From the NCBI GenBank assembly GCA_022511285.1, contig JAFLRW010000059.1, positions 1 through 9,867 of the forward strand: a stretch of 9,867 nt of DNA, in the 5' to 3' direction. A program made the translations under genes and the position numbers. The number at the start of each line of letters is the position of its first letter. Within the stretch, counting starts at the first letter, position 1. Under the pieces are notes generated by a model that was given only the letters and a program-made list of their open reading frames with translations, searched no databases and was not told the DNA's origin. Shown here piece by piece: positions 1 to 6,915 of this stretch. Source of the DNA: Duncaniella sp. (GTDB lineage: Bacteria; Bacteroidota; Bacteroidia; Bacteroidales; Muribaculaceae).

Positions 1-266
1 AAATCATCTATAGTAAGCACCGAGCCGTTTCCTCCAGTGAAATAATCACCAAGCCACGAAGCCGATGCCGTACAGAGAATATAACGCGGCACCCTCGAGG
101 TAGACCGATATTCGAGTTCGAGCTCAAACTCCGTCCATTGCGCCACATCACTCTCCCACTCCACCTTTCCGTAGGCTACCACATAGTCAGCCTCCGGATT
201 AAACAGATTCCTATTATTCGGATTAGTGCGTATTTCAAAAGGCTCGGCCGAATCAATCAGCGCCAT
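1..266 (-). pseudogene. C-terminal PCMD fragment of the same lipoprotein, in a shifted frame and cut by the window edge
   Basis: Reading the minus strand from ATG 264-266 to the window edge gives 88 uninterrupted residues. They begin MALIDSAEPFEIRTNPNNR, contain EYRSTSRVPRYILCTASAS (52-70) and end GDYFTGGNGSVLTIDD (73-88). From memory this matches the closing half of PCMD domains, where an ALxD...PFEI segment follows the KG..D segment that ends the upstream frame. Relative to frame 253-1551 it is displaced by one base (+1 in the reading direction), and a few residues normally present between the two segments appear to be missing. That fits a deletion of roughly 11-20 nt. No further stop or frame change occurs, so the damage is young or is a sequence error. 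The ATG overlaps the upstream stop by 14 nt, so re-initiation making a separate fragment is conceivable but unproven. Confidence 0.8.
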
Positions 267-1551
267 CCTGAGAGCCCTTTAACTCCTCATAGCCGGTTGT
301 CACCGACGATATCGGTGCCGAGTGATACTTAGCCCAACCCCTCAATCGTGTAGGACGCAGACTCCACTCTCGCCCAAAGGAAAGCACTCCGTTAGTGCCG
401 TCAGTGCGCACATAACTTCCCACAAAGATGTTTCCTGCGGCCAACTTGCCTAAGGCACCAATTCCAACAAATCGGGTCTCAAGACAGGCTGCAGTCCCGC
501 GTCCGCTCGGAGTGTCATCTGTAGGGAACGTATTGCTCGCACCCAACGTCGTAGCCCCCTTATTGCCTGAATCCCAATATGGAGAGCTCCCCTCAGCCCA
601 CGGATTCCACACCTTTCCATCAAGCCACCACTGCTCAAAGTCCGAATTAGGCATCTGAGCTTCACCTTGAGTGGTAAACTCAACTTCTGCGCCCCTATCT
701 GCCCCACTAAACGCACGGGCCACATACGTCGTCTCAGGTGAAAGTCCGGTCAAGCGAGCCGAAAACGCACCGCCTGAACCGCTCACATCACCGTCTGGCA
801 CACGCATCCAGACTTCAGAATCAGCTCGCCGATACTCGAAGCCGTTATCTTTTCCGGCCTCACCGGCTCCATAAAGCCAGGCCACTCTGCTCCAGGCATC
901 TACGCGCTCAGTAGTCACAGTAGCCTCCGTCGTGAGCAGATAAATAGTCCATACCGACATCCGTCCGTGTTCTGTGACTGTCACCTCGACAGGCTTACTG
1001 AAATCGACTTCCAGCCCATTCAGGTCAGGGCTCATCACAGCCCCATCCCCTCCAAGTTTAATTGAAGTCACCTTCAGCCGCCCCATAGGAGCTCCCGCTG
1101 CTACATACGCCACCACACGCCTGCCGGGCACATCAATCACAGACGCTCCCACTTGCTGCTCAACGGTGAAATATCTCTCTATCTGCTGCACCGCGCGGAT
1201 TGTCCACTCATATTCCTGATAGAGTGAAAGCATCGTGCTCTGTGCCACAGACATATCCACGCCATTGAGAAAGCTTGCAGAGTCTGCCCACTCAGCTGTC
1301 GAAGGAGAGAGTGCAAACCCCTTCACCACCACATTATGGATGTCGGCCTGTTCATTCAGAAAGACCGTGACTGTCCGACTCACCGAATCGATATTTGCCG
1401 GCTGCAAAGCATTCTCTACCTCGAACGCAGTAAAACTAACCCTAATTCGCGGATAAGGAATATTATTTTTGATACATCCCGCCAAGGCCACAAGGACCAC
1501 ACAGAGAACTGCGGGGAGTGCGATATACTTAGATGCAGACACCGAGACCAA
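253..1551 (-). CDS. PCMD-domain surface lipoprotein, N-terminal 432 residues of a frameshifted gene
   Basis: Predicted exported lipoprotein. A short n-region and hydrophobic stretch (about 11-22) lead to lipobox L23-A-G-C26, followed by IKNNIPYP. Residues about 37-195 look like Ig-type beta-sandwiches. Residues about 197-295 look fibronectin-like (LSPETTYVARA at 270-280). A PCMD module (PF13201) opens at MPNSDFEQWW (300-309) and includes SLRPTRLRGWAKYHSAPI (397-414). The family is thought, from structure, to bind or process carbohydrate; no catalytic residue is evident here. The frame ends at TGA 253-255 inside the PCMD module, while the rest is encoded in another frame at 1-266, so this is probably a truncated product. 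The start is non-ATG and lies inside the preceding barrel gene: TTG 1549-1551, or GTG 1540-1542, which gives a shorter signal peptide. The overlap implies translational coupling. Domain family fairly sure; biological role unknown. Confidence 0.8.
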   Translation of the reverse strand: MVSVSASKYIALPAVLCVVLVALAGCIKNNIPYPRIRVSFTAFEVENALQPANIDSVSRTVTVFLNEQADIHNVVVKGFALSPSTAEWADSASFLNGVDMSVAQSTMLSLYQEYEWTIRAVQQIERYFTVEQQVGASVIDVPGRRVVAYVAAGAPMGRLKVTSIKLGGDGAVMSPDLNGLEVDFSKPVEVTVTEHGRMSVWTIYLLTTEATVTTERVDAWSRVAWLYGAGEAGKDNGFEYRRADSEVWMRVPDGDVSGSGGAFSARLTGLSPETTYVARAFSGADRGAEVEFTTQGEAQMPNSDFEQWWLDGKVWNPWAEGSSPYWDSGNKGATTLGASNTFPTDDTPSGRGTAACLETRFVGIGALGKLAAGNIFVGSYVRTDGTNGVLSFGREWSLRPTRLRGWAKYHSAPISSVTTGYEELKGSQDGAD

Positions 1552-2662
1552 AATTGATGTTAAACAAATTGAATTTAAAATTAGCGCCCGACGATGTGCG
1601 GCGACCTTCGTCTAAACCGTTTGTGTACTGCTTTTCATGAGTAGCGTGGATGCCAAACACTCCAAACGACACATTGAAACACACATTATCCATTATAAAC
1701 ATCGTCACGCCGGGCGAGAAATTCAGGCTCCACTTCGTAGTGAGTGTTTTCGTGTCGCGCGGCTCGCCATCGTAGCTGCGAAGAAATCGCGACGCTCCCG
1801 ACCCGAAAGCCAAATCCACTTCATTGAAGATAGCAAACCGCTTATCCGAGCCAAGCCCAACATAATTGCGATATGCAGCCGACACCGTGTATGAGTGAGA
1901 GTAATAGCTCACATCGCTCAGTCTGAAACTCATATCATCGTCAAAATCCACCGCCAAGCCGCCCAGATCTGCGCCGGCATGAGAATACACAAACTTCATC
2001 CCCACTGACTGATTGTTGCGGAAAAAATAGCTGAACGAAGGCTGCACCGAATACATCTTCCCTTTGAAATTAAAGTCTTTTATCAGCGACAACACCTGGA
2101 TATCATCTGAATTAAACTCGCCATAGCTCGCCGTCAGCCCAAACATCCACTGGCCTTTAGGGATGAAGAGGAAATTGAACAAACCACGGTCATAGCGTCC
2201 ATAATTTGGCGCCGGCAGAATAATGGGAATAGTGTCGGCTCCTACCACAACGCGCTGGCCAAGGAGCGCAGGGTCTATGGTTGCCAACACCATCTTTCCC
2301 CTCTCATTGAGAGGATAGCCGTTGAGCGAATCGGTGTAGAGCGTAGGCGAAACCATCGAGTCCGCGCAGGTGACACACCCGCCGTCGGCGGTCACTTCGA
2401 CCACTTTCACCACAGTGTCCACTCTCTCGGGAGCCGGAAGATAGACATAGACCGTGTCACGCTTCACCTCAGAGGCAGGTCTATGATAAGTGGTGTGTGT
2501 GATAAATGTGGTGACCGTAGTGACCGTATCCACCCCCTCGGGAATTATTAACGAGGCTGATTTAGTGGTCGTTGTGGCTATACTCTGTGCGCTTAACTGT
2601 CCAACTTGCAGCAGCGACAAGAGTATCAGTATGATTGTATGTGCCGTGAGATTCCTTTTCAT
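1529..2662 (-). CDS. Outer-membrane beta-barrel protein with extra N-terminal domain (barrel 2)
   Basis: 377 residues starting at ATG 2660-2662. A signal peptide of about 25 residues ends LSA-Q. Residues 26-157 form an extra N-terminal region. It has a Thr/Val-rich stretch (about 44-58), DTV motifs at 45, 69 and 82, a Pro-containing linker (YLPAPER, 74-80) and a CxxC pair (C96, C99). Residues about 158-377 form a beta-barrel of alternating strands with aromatic girdles. This part is clearly related to the barrel encoded just upstream: FIPKGQW (166-172), RNYVGLG (265-271), FNEV (279-282), SPGVTMF (316-322), GVFGI (334-338) and ANFKFNLFNINFG (360-372). The start lies 12 nt after the previous stop, and the stop overlaps the downstream lipoprotein gene by 23 nt, so this is one operon. 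The protein resembles porin-like outer-membrane proteins of Bacteroidota; no transport substrate can be assigned. Confidence 0.8.
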   Translation of the reverse strand: MKRNLTAHTIILILLSLLQVGQLSAQSIATTTTKSASLIIPEGVDTVTTVTTFITHTTYHRPASEVKRDTVYVYLPAPERVDTVVKVVEVTADGGCVTCADSMVSPTLYTDSLNGYPLNERGKMVLATIDPALLGQRVVVGADTIPIILPAPNYGRYDRGLFNFLFIPKGQWMFGLTASYGEFNSDDIQVLSLIKDFNFKGKMYSVQPSFSYFFRNNQSVGMKFVYSHAGADLGGLAVDFDDDMSFRLSDVSYYSHSYTVSAAYRNYVGLGSDKRFAIFNEVDLAFGSGASRFLRSYDGEPRDTKTLTTKWSLNFSPGVTMFIMDNVCFNVSFGVFGIHATHEKQYTNGLDEGRRTSSGANFKFNLFNINFGLGVCI

Positions 2663-2674
2663 AACCGATTGAAA

Positions 2675-3433
2675 TTAGAGGTAGAACGCCACGCCGAACG
2701 ATATCGAGAAGAGATTCAACTTAAAGTTGGCATACTTACTCTTCATATCGGCAATATAAACCTGGTTAGTAATAGCGTGGGTATGATTATAACTGAATCC
2801 GAGCACTCCCACACTCACCTCAATGGCAGAATAGTTGTTGAGAAACATTATCACTCCCGGAGTAAGGCCCACGTCGAGCGAAAAGTTGCGCGAATAGGTT
2901 CCTGTGATGTCATCGCCGCTGCCATTTACTATCTTTGACTGCCCGCCACCCATCTGCAGCTGCACCTCATTAAAGAAACCGAAGCGCATCGAGTGGCCCA
3001 GTGAGATATAGTTGCGAAACGAGGCCGTGCCGTAGTAATTATGCGTCAGGGCAAACAACTGTCCAGGCTCATACGATGTCTCGGAGTCAATCACTACGTT
3101 GGCTGAGTTAAGGCGAGTGCGCTGGCGTGTGTAAGCCATCCTTCCTCCGGCTGCAAGATTGTCGCGAAAGGCATAGAGCAGCATCGGGCTCACACGGAAG
3201 CTATAAGTGTCGCCCCTGAGATTTTCAACTATGAAAAATTTGTAATTATCATAATCGCTCTGCGTATAGCTGACGTTGACTCCCGTAATCCACTGACCCT
3301 TGGGAATAAACGAAATCTGCTCCAATCCGCGCTCAAACGGCTCTTGGGCCATCACCGCCGCCGAGCCAAAGGCCAACGCCAGCAATGTCAAGACCACACG
3401 CAGCTTTGCAAAATATCTATCTTTCTGATTCAT
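2675..3433 (-). CDS. Outer-membrane beta-barrel protein (barrel 1)
   Basis: 252 residues starting at ATG 3431-3433. A signal peptide has a basic n-region (KDRYFAKLR), a hydrophobic core (13-27) and probable cleavage after VMA (about residue 29). The mature protein is almost entirely amphipathic beta-strand, enough for a small barrel of about 8-10 strands. It ends in a strand-like KLNLFSISFGVAFYL. Key motifs are FIPKGQW (42-48), FRNYISLG (139-146), FFNEV (153-157), TPGVIMF (191-197) and GVLGF (209-213), all matched in the next gene. Unlike that gene, the barrel begins directly after the signal peptide (FERGLEQI). It lies 36 nt after the DUF4493 lipoprotein gene and 12 nt before barrel 2. The two barrels may pair with each other or with the lipoproteins, but this is only an inference from position. 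Function unknown. Confidence 0.8.
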   Translation of the reverse strand: MNQKDRYFAKLRVVLTLLALAFGSAAVMAQEPFERGLEQISFIPKGQWITGVNVSYTQSDYDNYKFFIVENLRGDTYSFRVSPMLLYAFRDNLAAGGRMAYTRQRTRLNSANVVIDSETSYEPGQLFALTHNYYGTASFRNYISLGHSMRFGFFNEVQLQMGGGQSKIVNGSGDDITGTYSRNFSLDVGLTPGVIMFLNNYSAIEVSVGVLGFSYNHTHAITNQVYIADMKSKYANFKLNLFSISFGVAFYL

Positions 3434-3469
3434 TGATTAGCTTATGATGGATGTGATGACAAGTTTTGG

Positions 3470-5977
3470 TTAATAAGCAAGAGTTATATTGTCGAGCCAG
3501 AGCCTGCCACCCACCGACGTGGCTGTGCGGGGATCGTCAATGGTGATAAGTCCGGCTGTCTCCTCTTCGATACTGCCCACATAGGCCGAGGAAGCAAACA
3601 TCACTCTAATCGCTGTAGCCTTAACCCCAAAATGCTCATACCTCAGCGGAACACTGAACGCCGTAAACGTTGAAGCTATAGGGAGAAGTGCTTCCGACGA
3701 GGCTATCACCTGCTCTGTGCCGTCAATCTTTCCGAGCACCTCGACCCGCGCAAGGCCCGATGCCGAAAGATTAGCCTCGACAGGGAGAAAACGATAATAG
3801 CCATTGAGCGACAGCGGACGCGAGCTCCACGGGATTCCTTCGGAGTAATGCTCCGTGAGGGTAGCGTGGTCAAACGAGTATGTCCCAAGAAAAATCTTCC
3901 CTGAGGCTCGATATGAGATATGTGGCACCACCGGAGAATATGAAAGGTAAGGCTGTCCAGTCTGGGCATAGTCAGGGATAGGCTCGCCATTAGGGTCAAA
4001 CGCTACAGACGAGAGCATCACTGAGTATTCCCCACTGTGAGCAGTGCTGCGCGTCAGGCTCACCGACGGCTGCATATACCACGAGTTTTTATTTGTCGCC
4101 TTAAGGCAGAAGGTCTTTGCATTTGTATTTGCCCATCCCTCGGGCACCTCCTGCTCATAAGTGATGAAATTGCATTGATTGAAAATTTCAACCGTGGTCT
4201 GCGAGAAGCGTCCCCCGGCCGGAAGATTCCAATATGTCACACCGCGCTCTCGATGCTCAAAATCAGAGTTTGGGAGCTGTCTGACACTCTCCGTCCGTGC
4301 GGTGACCTGCGGTGTAAATTGCTTTTCAGCCACACCAGACATCATTGTGGCCTTGAACGTGTAAGTGTGCGACGGTTTTAATCCTATTACCGATACAAAT
4401 CCTTCAGCCGGGAATCGCTGATACAGCGCCGACTCCTCATCATTAATATAAAGGTGCAATCCGGATGTGATTATTGATGTCAGTTCGGGGTCAGCCGCGA
4501 CAATCCTCACTCCCGCCGTAGTGGCATAGGTATCAACCTCAATGCTGAAAGAGGGCTGAACGCGAGTTATGGTTACAGTGTCTCTCACCTTTCCGCAATA
4601 TAGCAACCGGGCTTCCACAGGCTCACTCCCGGATGGGACGGTGAATTCCACGCGCCAACAATCAGGGCCAATTTGGGTTATATCGCATTTAGCTTCCAGA
4701 TAGTCTTCGCTTGCAGCATCCGGCAGTTTCACAGCGATGTGTGAAGGAAATTTCGCTGACTGACAGGCCACTGTGACTGCTGCACGATTGACACCCATCA
4801 GCGCCGGAGAAATTTCCTTGACCTCAATATCCACCGGAGTGGTAACCACTGTCAGTTGCTGTGTTTCCGAAGCTAAGCCATTGACATCAACAGCTTCAAC
4901 CCTGAATGCCGAGATACCGGAAGAGGCGTCAACACAGACCAATTCAGAGAGAAGGGCTGAAAAGTCAATCTCACCGCCTGATTGAGAAACGGCCGGGGTG
5001 AAGCCAACGGAAGCAAAAGCCTCACGCTGTGCGGGAGTAAGTGACAGAAGGTCACACTCCTTCGGAAGCCCCTCCACTGCCGACAGCGAAGGAGATGCAA
5101 TGGATAGATAGATGTGGGCAATCTCTGCTCCTCCGGCTATAGCACGTACCACAACCGGCTCGGATGGAGTCTCCCCTTCGGGGATAACAAACTCTTCCGC
5201 CCAATCGTAGTGTAAAGTCGGCGGAGCTGACTGTAGAAGCTTGTCAGAGAGAGGCATCGAAGTAGTTGACGCTCCGCACTTCACCTCCAACGTCGGAATA
5301 TCTCCACGCCGGCTCACAGAGGCTGTCACGCCACATAGCAATCCCGCACAAGTGACCACTTCGGCCACACGAAGGCGCACCGACTGCCCTTCGGGAGTCA
5401 ATAGGGAGGTATAAAGCTGTGTGGCTCCGGGTCGCAGACACAGAAAGCTTCCGGAGGGAGCCTCACGCTCAACTACCTGATAAGCTCCTGAGGGAGTGTG
5501 AAGTTCGAGTTTGTCAATCTCAAAGCCGGCACATTCGGACACCCAATCACCCCCCTCAAACAGGGCCACAGCAAGTTTCATAGGGATTGTCGCCTCAGTG
5601 AGCTGACCATCCACCACTTCAAATACCGCCTTACCTTGAAATGCCGGAAAATCATACCCCTCGGCAAGAGAGTCGCCGCTGAAGGCTGTAGCCACATAAC
5701 TGCCGGCAAAATACTGTTCACCCTGAGGAAAACGGTCAAATCCATTCCAAGTGTGGGAATACGTCCCATCGGCCGTCGACAATGTCAGGCACACATCCAT
5801 CGGATTGACCGAATATGGCGCAGGGGCATCTGATTCATCTTCAAGCGATAGCTCCAAGCGCCCTATCCCCATCAGTTCCGTGGCCGAGTCTGAGGAACAA
5901 GCTATGAGTGCAGCCATAATACAAGCCACACACAGCAGCACACAACCGCTGCGCCGGATATGTGCCAATATCGTCAT
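3470..5977 (-). CDS. DUF4493-type multidomain surface lipoprotein
   Basis: 835 residues from ATG 5975-5977; the frame also allows a TTG at 5978-5980. ATG is preferred because its A is the last base of the murI stop (TGATG), typical of coupled translation. The lipobox is L24-I-A-C27, followed by SSDSATE, with only one acidic residue close to the Cys. Residues about 37-140 resemble DUF4493 (PF14900): GRLELSLEDESD, then TWNGFDRFP, then GSYVATAFSGD. Residues about 145-475 look like further Ig-type sandwiches, and about 476-561 like a fibronectin module (GLKPSHTYTFKA, 532-543). QLPNSDFE (567-574) opens a C-terminal module like PCMD, ending LWLDNITLAY. Fourteen cysteines remain besides the lipid-modified one, unusually many. 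No catalytic motif is seen. The protein is likely anchored in the outer membrane and may act in glycan or surface binding. The module assignment is from memory, and the function is unknown. Confidence 0.8.
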   Translation of the reverse strand: MTILAHIRRSGCVLLCVACIMAALIACSSDSATELMGIGRLELSLEDESDAPAPYSVNPMDVCLTLSTADGTYSHTWNGFDRFPQGEQYFAGSYVATAFSGDSLAEGYDFPAFQGKAVFEVVDGQLTEATIPMKLAVALFEGGDWVSECAGFEIDKLELHTPSGAYQVVEREAPSGSFLCLRPGATQLYTSLLTPEGQSVRLRVAEVVTCAGLLCGVTASVSRRGDIPTLEVKCGASTTSMPLSDKLLQSAPPTLHYDWAEEFVIPEGETPSEPVVVRAIAGGAEIAHIYLSIASPSLSAVEGLPKECDLLSLTPAQREAFASVGFTPAVSQSGGEIDFSALLSELVCVDASSGISAFRVEAVDVNGLASETQQLTVVTTPVDIEVKEISPALMGVNRAAVTVACQSAKFPSHIAVKLPDAASEDYLEAKCDITQIGPDCWRVEFTVPSGSEPVEARLLYCGKVRDTVTITRVQPSFSIEVDTYATTAGVRIVAADPELTSIITSGLHLYINDEESALYQRFPAEGFVSVIGLKPSHTYTFKATMMSGVAEKQFTPQVTARTESVRQLPNSDFEHRERGVTYWNLPAGGRFSQTTVEIFNQCNFITYEQEVPEGWANTNAKTFCLKATNKNSWYMQPSVSLTRSTAHSGEYSVMLSSVAFDPNGEPIPDYAQTGQPYLSYSPVVPHISYRASGKIFLGTYSFDHATLTEHYSEGIPWSSRPLSLNGYYRFLPVEANLSASGLARVEVLGKIDGTEQVIASSEALLPIASTFTAFSVPLRYEHFGVKATAIRVMFASSAYVGSIEEETAGLITIDDPRTATSVGGRLWLDNITLAY

Positions 5978-6810
5978 CAAAGGTCTGTGCGTGAGGCTCT
6001 GACCGGCTGCTCCATAAATATGGATGCCATCTCCGTAAACTTTTCAGGATTTTCTGTGGTCAGATAGTTGACCGCACCACCCTTAGAGCACCGGGCCTCC
6101 AATTCGGGATGCCGATGCAGATAGTCAGCAAGACTTTTGGCCACAAGTCCTCCTTGGGTCACCACAGTGGCACGTCCTGCCACCTGACGCTCAATCTTCT
6201 GTAGGAGCAGTGGATAGTGAGTACAGCCTAACACGATTGTATCGGTTTCAGGCTCTTCAGCAAACAGGGCCTCGACATATTTTTCCACGAAATAATCAGC
6301 TCCATCGCCGTCATACTCTCTGTTTTCCACTAACGGTACCCACATTGGACACGCCTGAGAGACCGTGCGGAAACGTGGAAAGAATTTAGCAATCTCAATG
6401 TCATACGTCCCCGACGAGATGGTGCCGGGAGTGCCGAGCACACCGATATTGCCCGTCTTGGATATCTCTCCGAGCGCTTCCACCGTAGGGATTACCACAC
6501 CGAGCACCCTGCGGGAAGGGTCGATTTGCGGGAGATCGTTCTGCTGTATGGAGCGGAGAGCCTTGGCCGATGCCGTATTGCAAGCGAGAATCACCAATCG
6601 GCAGCCTGCCGAAAACAGTTTTTTCACAGCTTGCAGAGTGAACTCATATACCACATCAAACGAGCGAGTGCCGTATGGAGCGCGGGCATTATCGCCAAGA
6701 TAAAGGTAGTCATATTGCGGAAGTTCCTTGCGAATCTCTTTCAGGATGGTAAGACCTCCATAACCTGAGTCAAATATGCCGATTGGAGTCACTGCGGATT
6801 GATTATTCAA
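5977..6810 (-). CDS. murI: Glutamate racemase
   Basis: Converts L-glutamate to D-glutamate in the cytoplasm for the peptidoglycan stem peptide, using two catalytic cysteines without cofactor. All hallmarks are present: IFDSGYGG (12-19) with acid D14, YLGDNARAPYG (37-47), first cysteine C77 in LACNTASA, CPMWVPLVE (154-162), and second cysteine C196 in GCTHYPLL. At 277 residues it has the usual full length, and it closely resembles Bacteroides MurI as I recall it. The start is uncertain. No in-frame ATG lies between the upstream stop at 6826-6828 and the IFDSG motif. Choices are TTG 6808-6810 (used here), GTG 6790-6792 or a rare ATT 6811-6813. The stop overlaps the ATG of the next gene, tying murI to a surface lipoprotein cassette; I recall murI more often beside bamA and ompH-type genes in this phylum. 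Confidence 0.96.
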   Translation of the reverse strand: MNNQSAVTPIGIFDSGYGGLTILKEIRKELPQYDYLYLGDNARAPYGTRSFDVVYEFTLQAVKKLFSAGCRLVILACNTASAKALRSIQQNDLPQIDPSRRVLGVVIPTVEALGEISKTGNIGVLGTPGTISSGTYDIEIAKFFPRFRTVSQACPMWVPLVENREYDGDGADYFVEKYVEALFAEEPETDTIVLGCTHYPLLLQKIERQVAGRATVVTQGGLVAKSLADYLHRHPELEARCSKGGAVNYLTTENPEKFTEMASIFMEQPVRASRTDL

Positions 6811-6915
6811 AATGAAAGTACGATTTTACGCAAAATTCATAATGCACAATGGCACTATGAATTAAGACAGGTTTAATTATATGATTCTTAACGCTTTTTC
6901 CTCAAATATCCCCCC
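6811..6915. other. Intergenic spacer between nuoN and murI
   Basis: This 105-nt AT-rich spacer is the only non-coding stretch longer than 40 nt in the window. Just after the nuoN stop, the minus strand has a run of six G (6915-6910). It then holds two overlapping inverted repeats, described separately. A minus-strand GAATTTTG (6838-6831) is one base off the Bacteroidota -7 box TAnnTTTG, but no convincing TTG lies at the -33 distance, so a murI promoter here is possible rather than shown. No Shine-Dalgarno sequence is evident, as is usual in this phylum. Confidence 0.6.
6834..6863 (-). other. 12-bp inverted repeat, possible terminator, operator or leader hairpin
   Basis: The arms 6863-6852 and 6845-6834, read on the minus strand, are aattcatagtgc and gcattatgaatt, separated by the six-base loop cattgt. 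In RNA made from this strand all 12 positions can pair, 11 as Watson-Crick pairs and one as G-U. The arm is followed by only four U after the stem's AAU (tail AAUUUUGCG), and the stem is AU-rich, so a strong intrinsic terminator is doubtful. It ends 23 nt before the TTG start of murI, so it could be the 3' end of the nuo transcript, a 5' leader hairpin for murI, or a protein site. Confidence 0.5.

Noticed and set aside
138..332. Short plus-strand open frame across the frameshift site
   Set aside because: The minus strand here encodes recognisable PCMD sequence on both sides of the frameshift, so the plus-strand frame is a shadow.
2490..2535. Thr/Val-rich coding stretch in barrel 2 that looks repetitive at DNA level
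   Set aside because: The codons vary and no perfect tandem unit is present, so it is low-complexity protein rather than a slippage-prone DNA repeat.
253..5977. Possible SusC/SusD polysaccharide-use locus
   Set aside because: There is no TonB plug or large SusC barrel, no SusD-like helical repeat lipoprotein and no glycoside hydrolase motif in the window.
5977..5984. Minus-strand GACCTTTG resembling the Bacteroidota -7 box TAnnTTTG just before the DUF4493 gene
   Set aside because: It has a mismatch in the first base and overlaps the ATG, so a transcript starting there would lose the start codon. It is also the 3' end of murI.
6910..6915. Run of six C (G on the minus strand) right after the nuoN stop
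   Set aside because: Considered as a phase-variation tract, but it is short, lies outside any coding frame and is not placed between promoter boxes.
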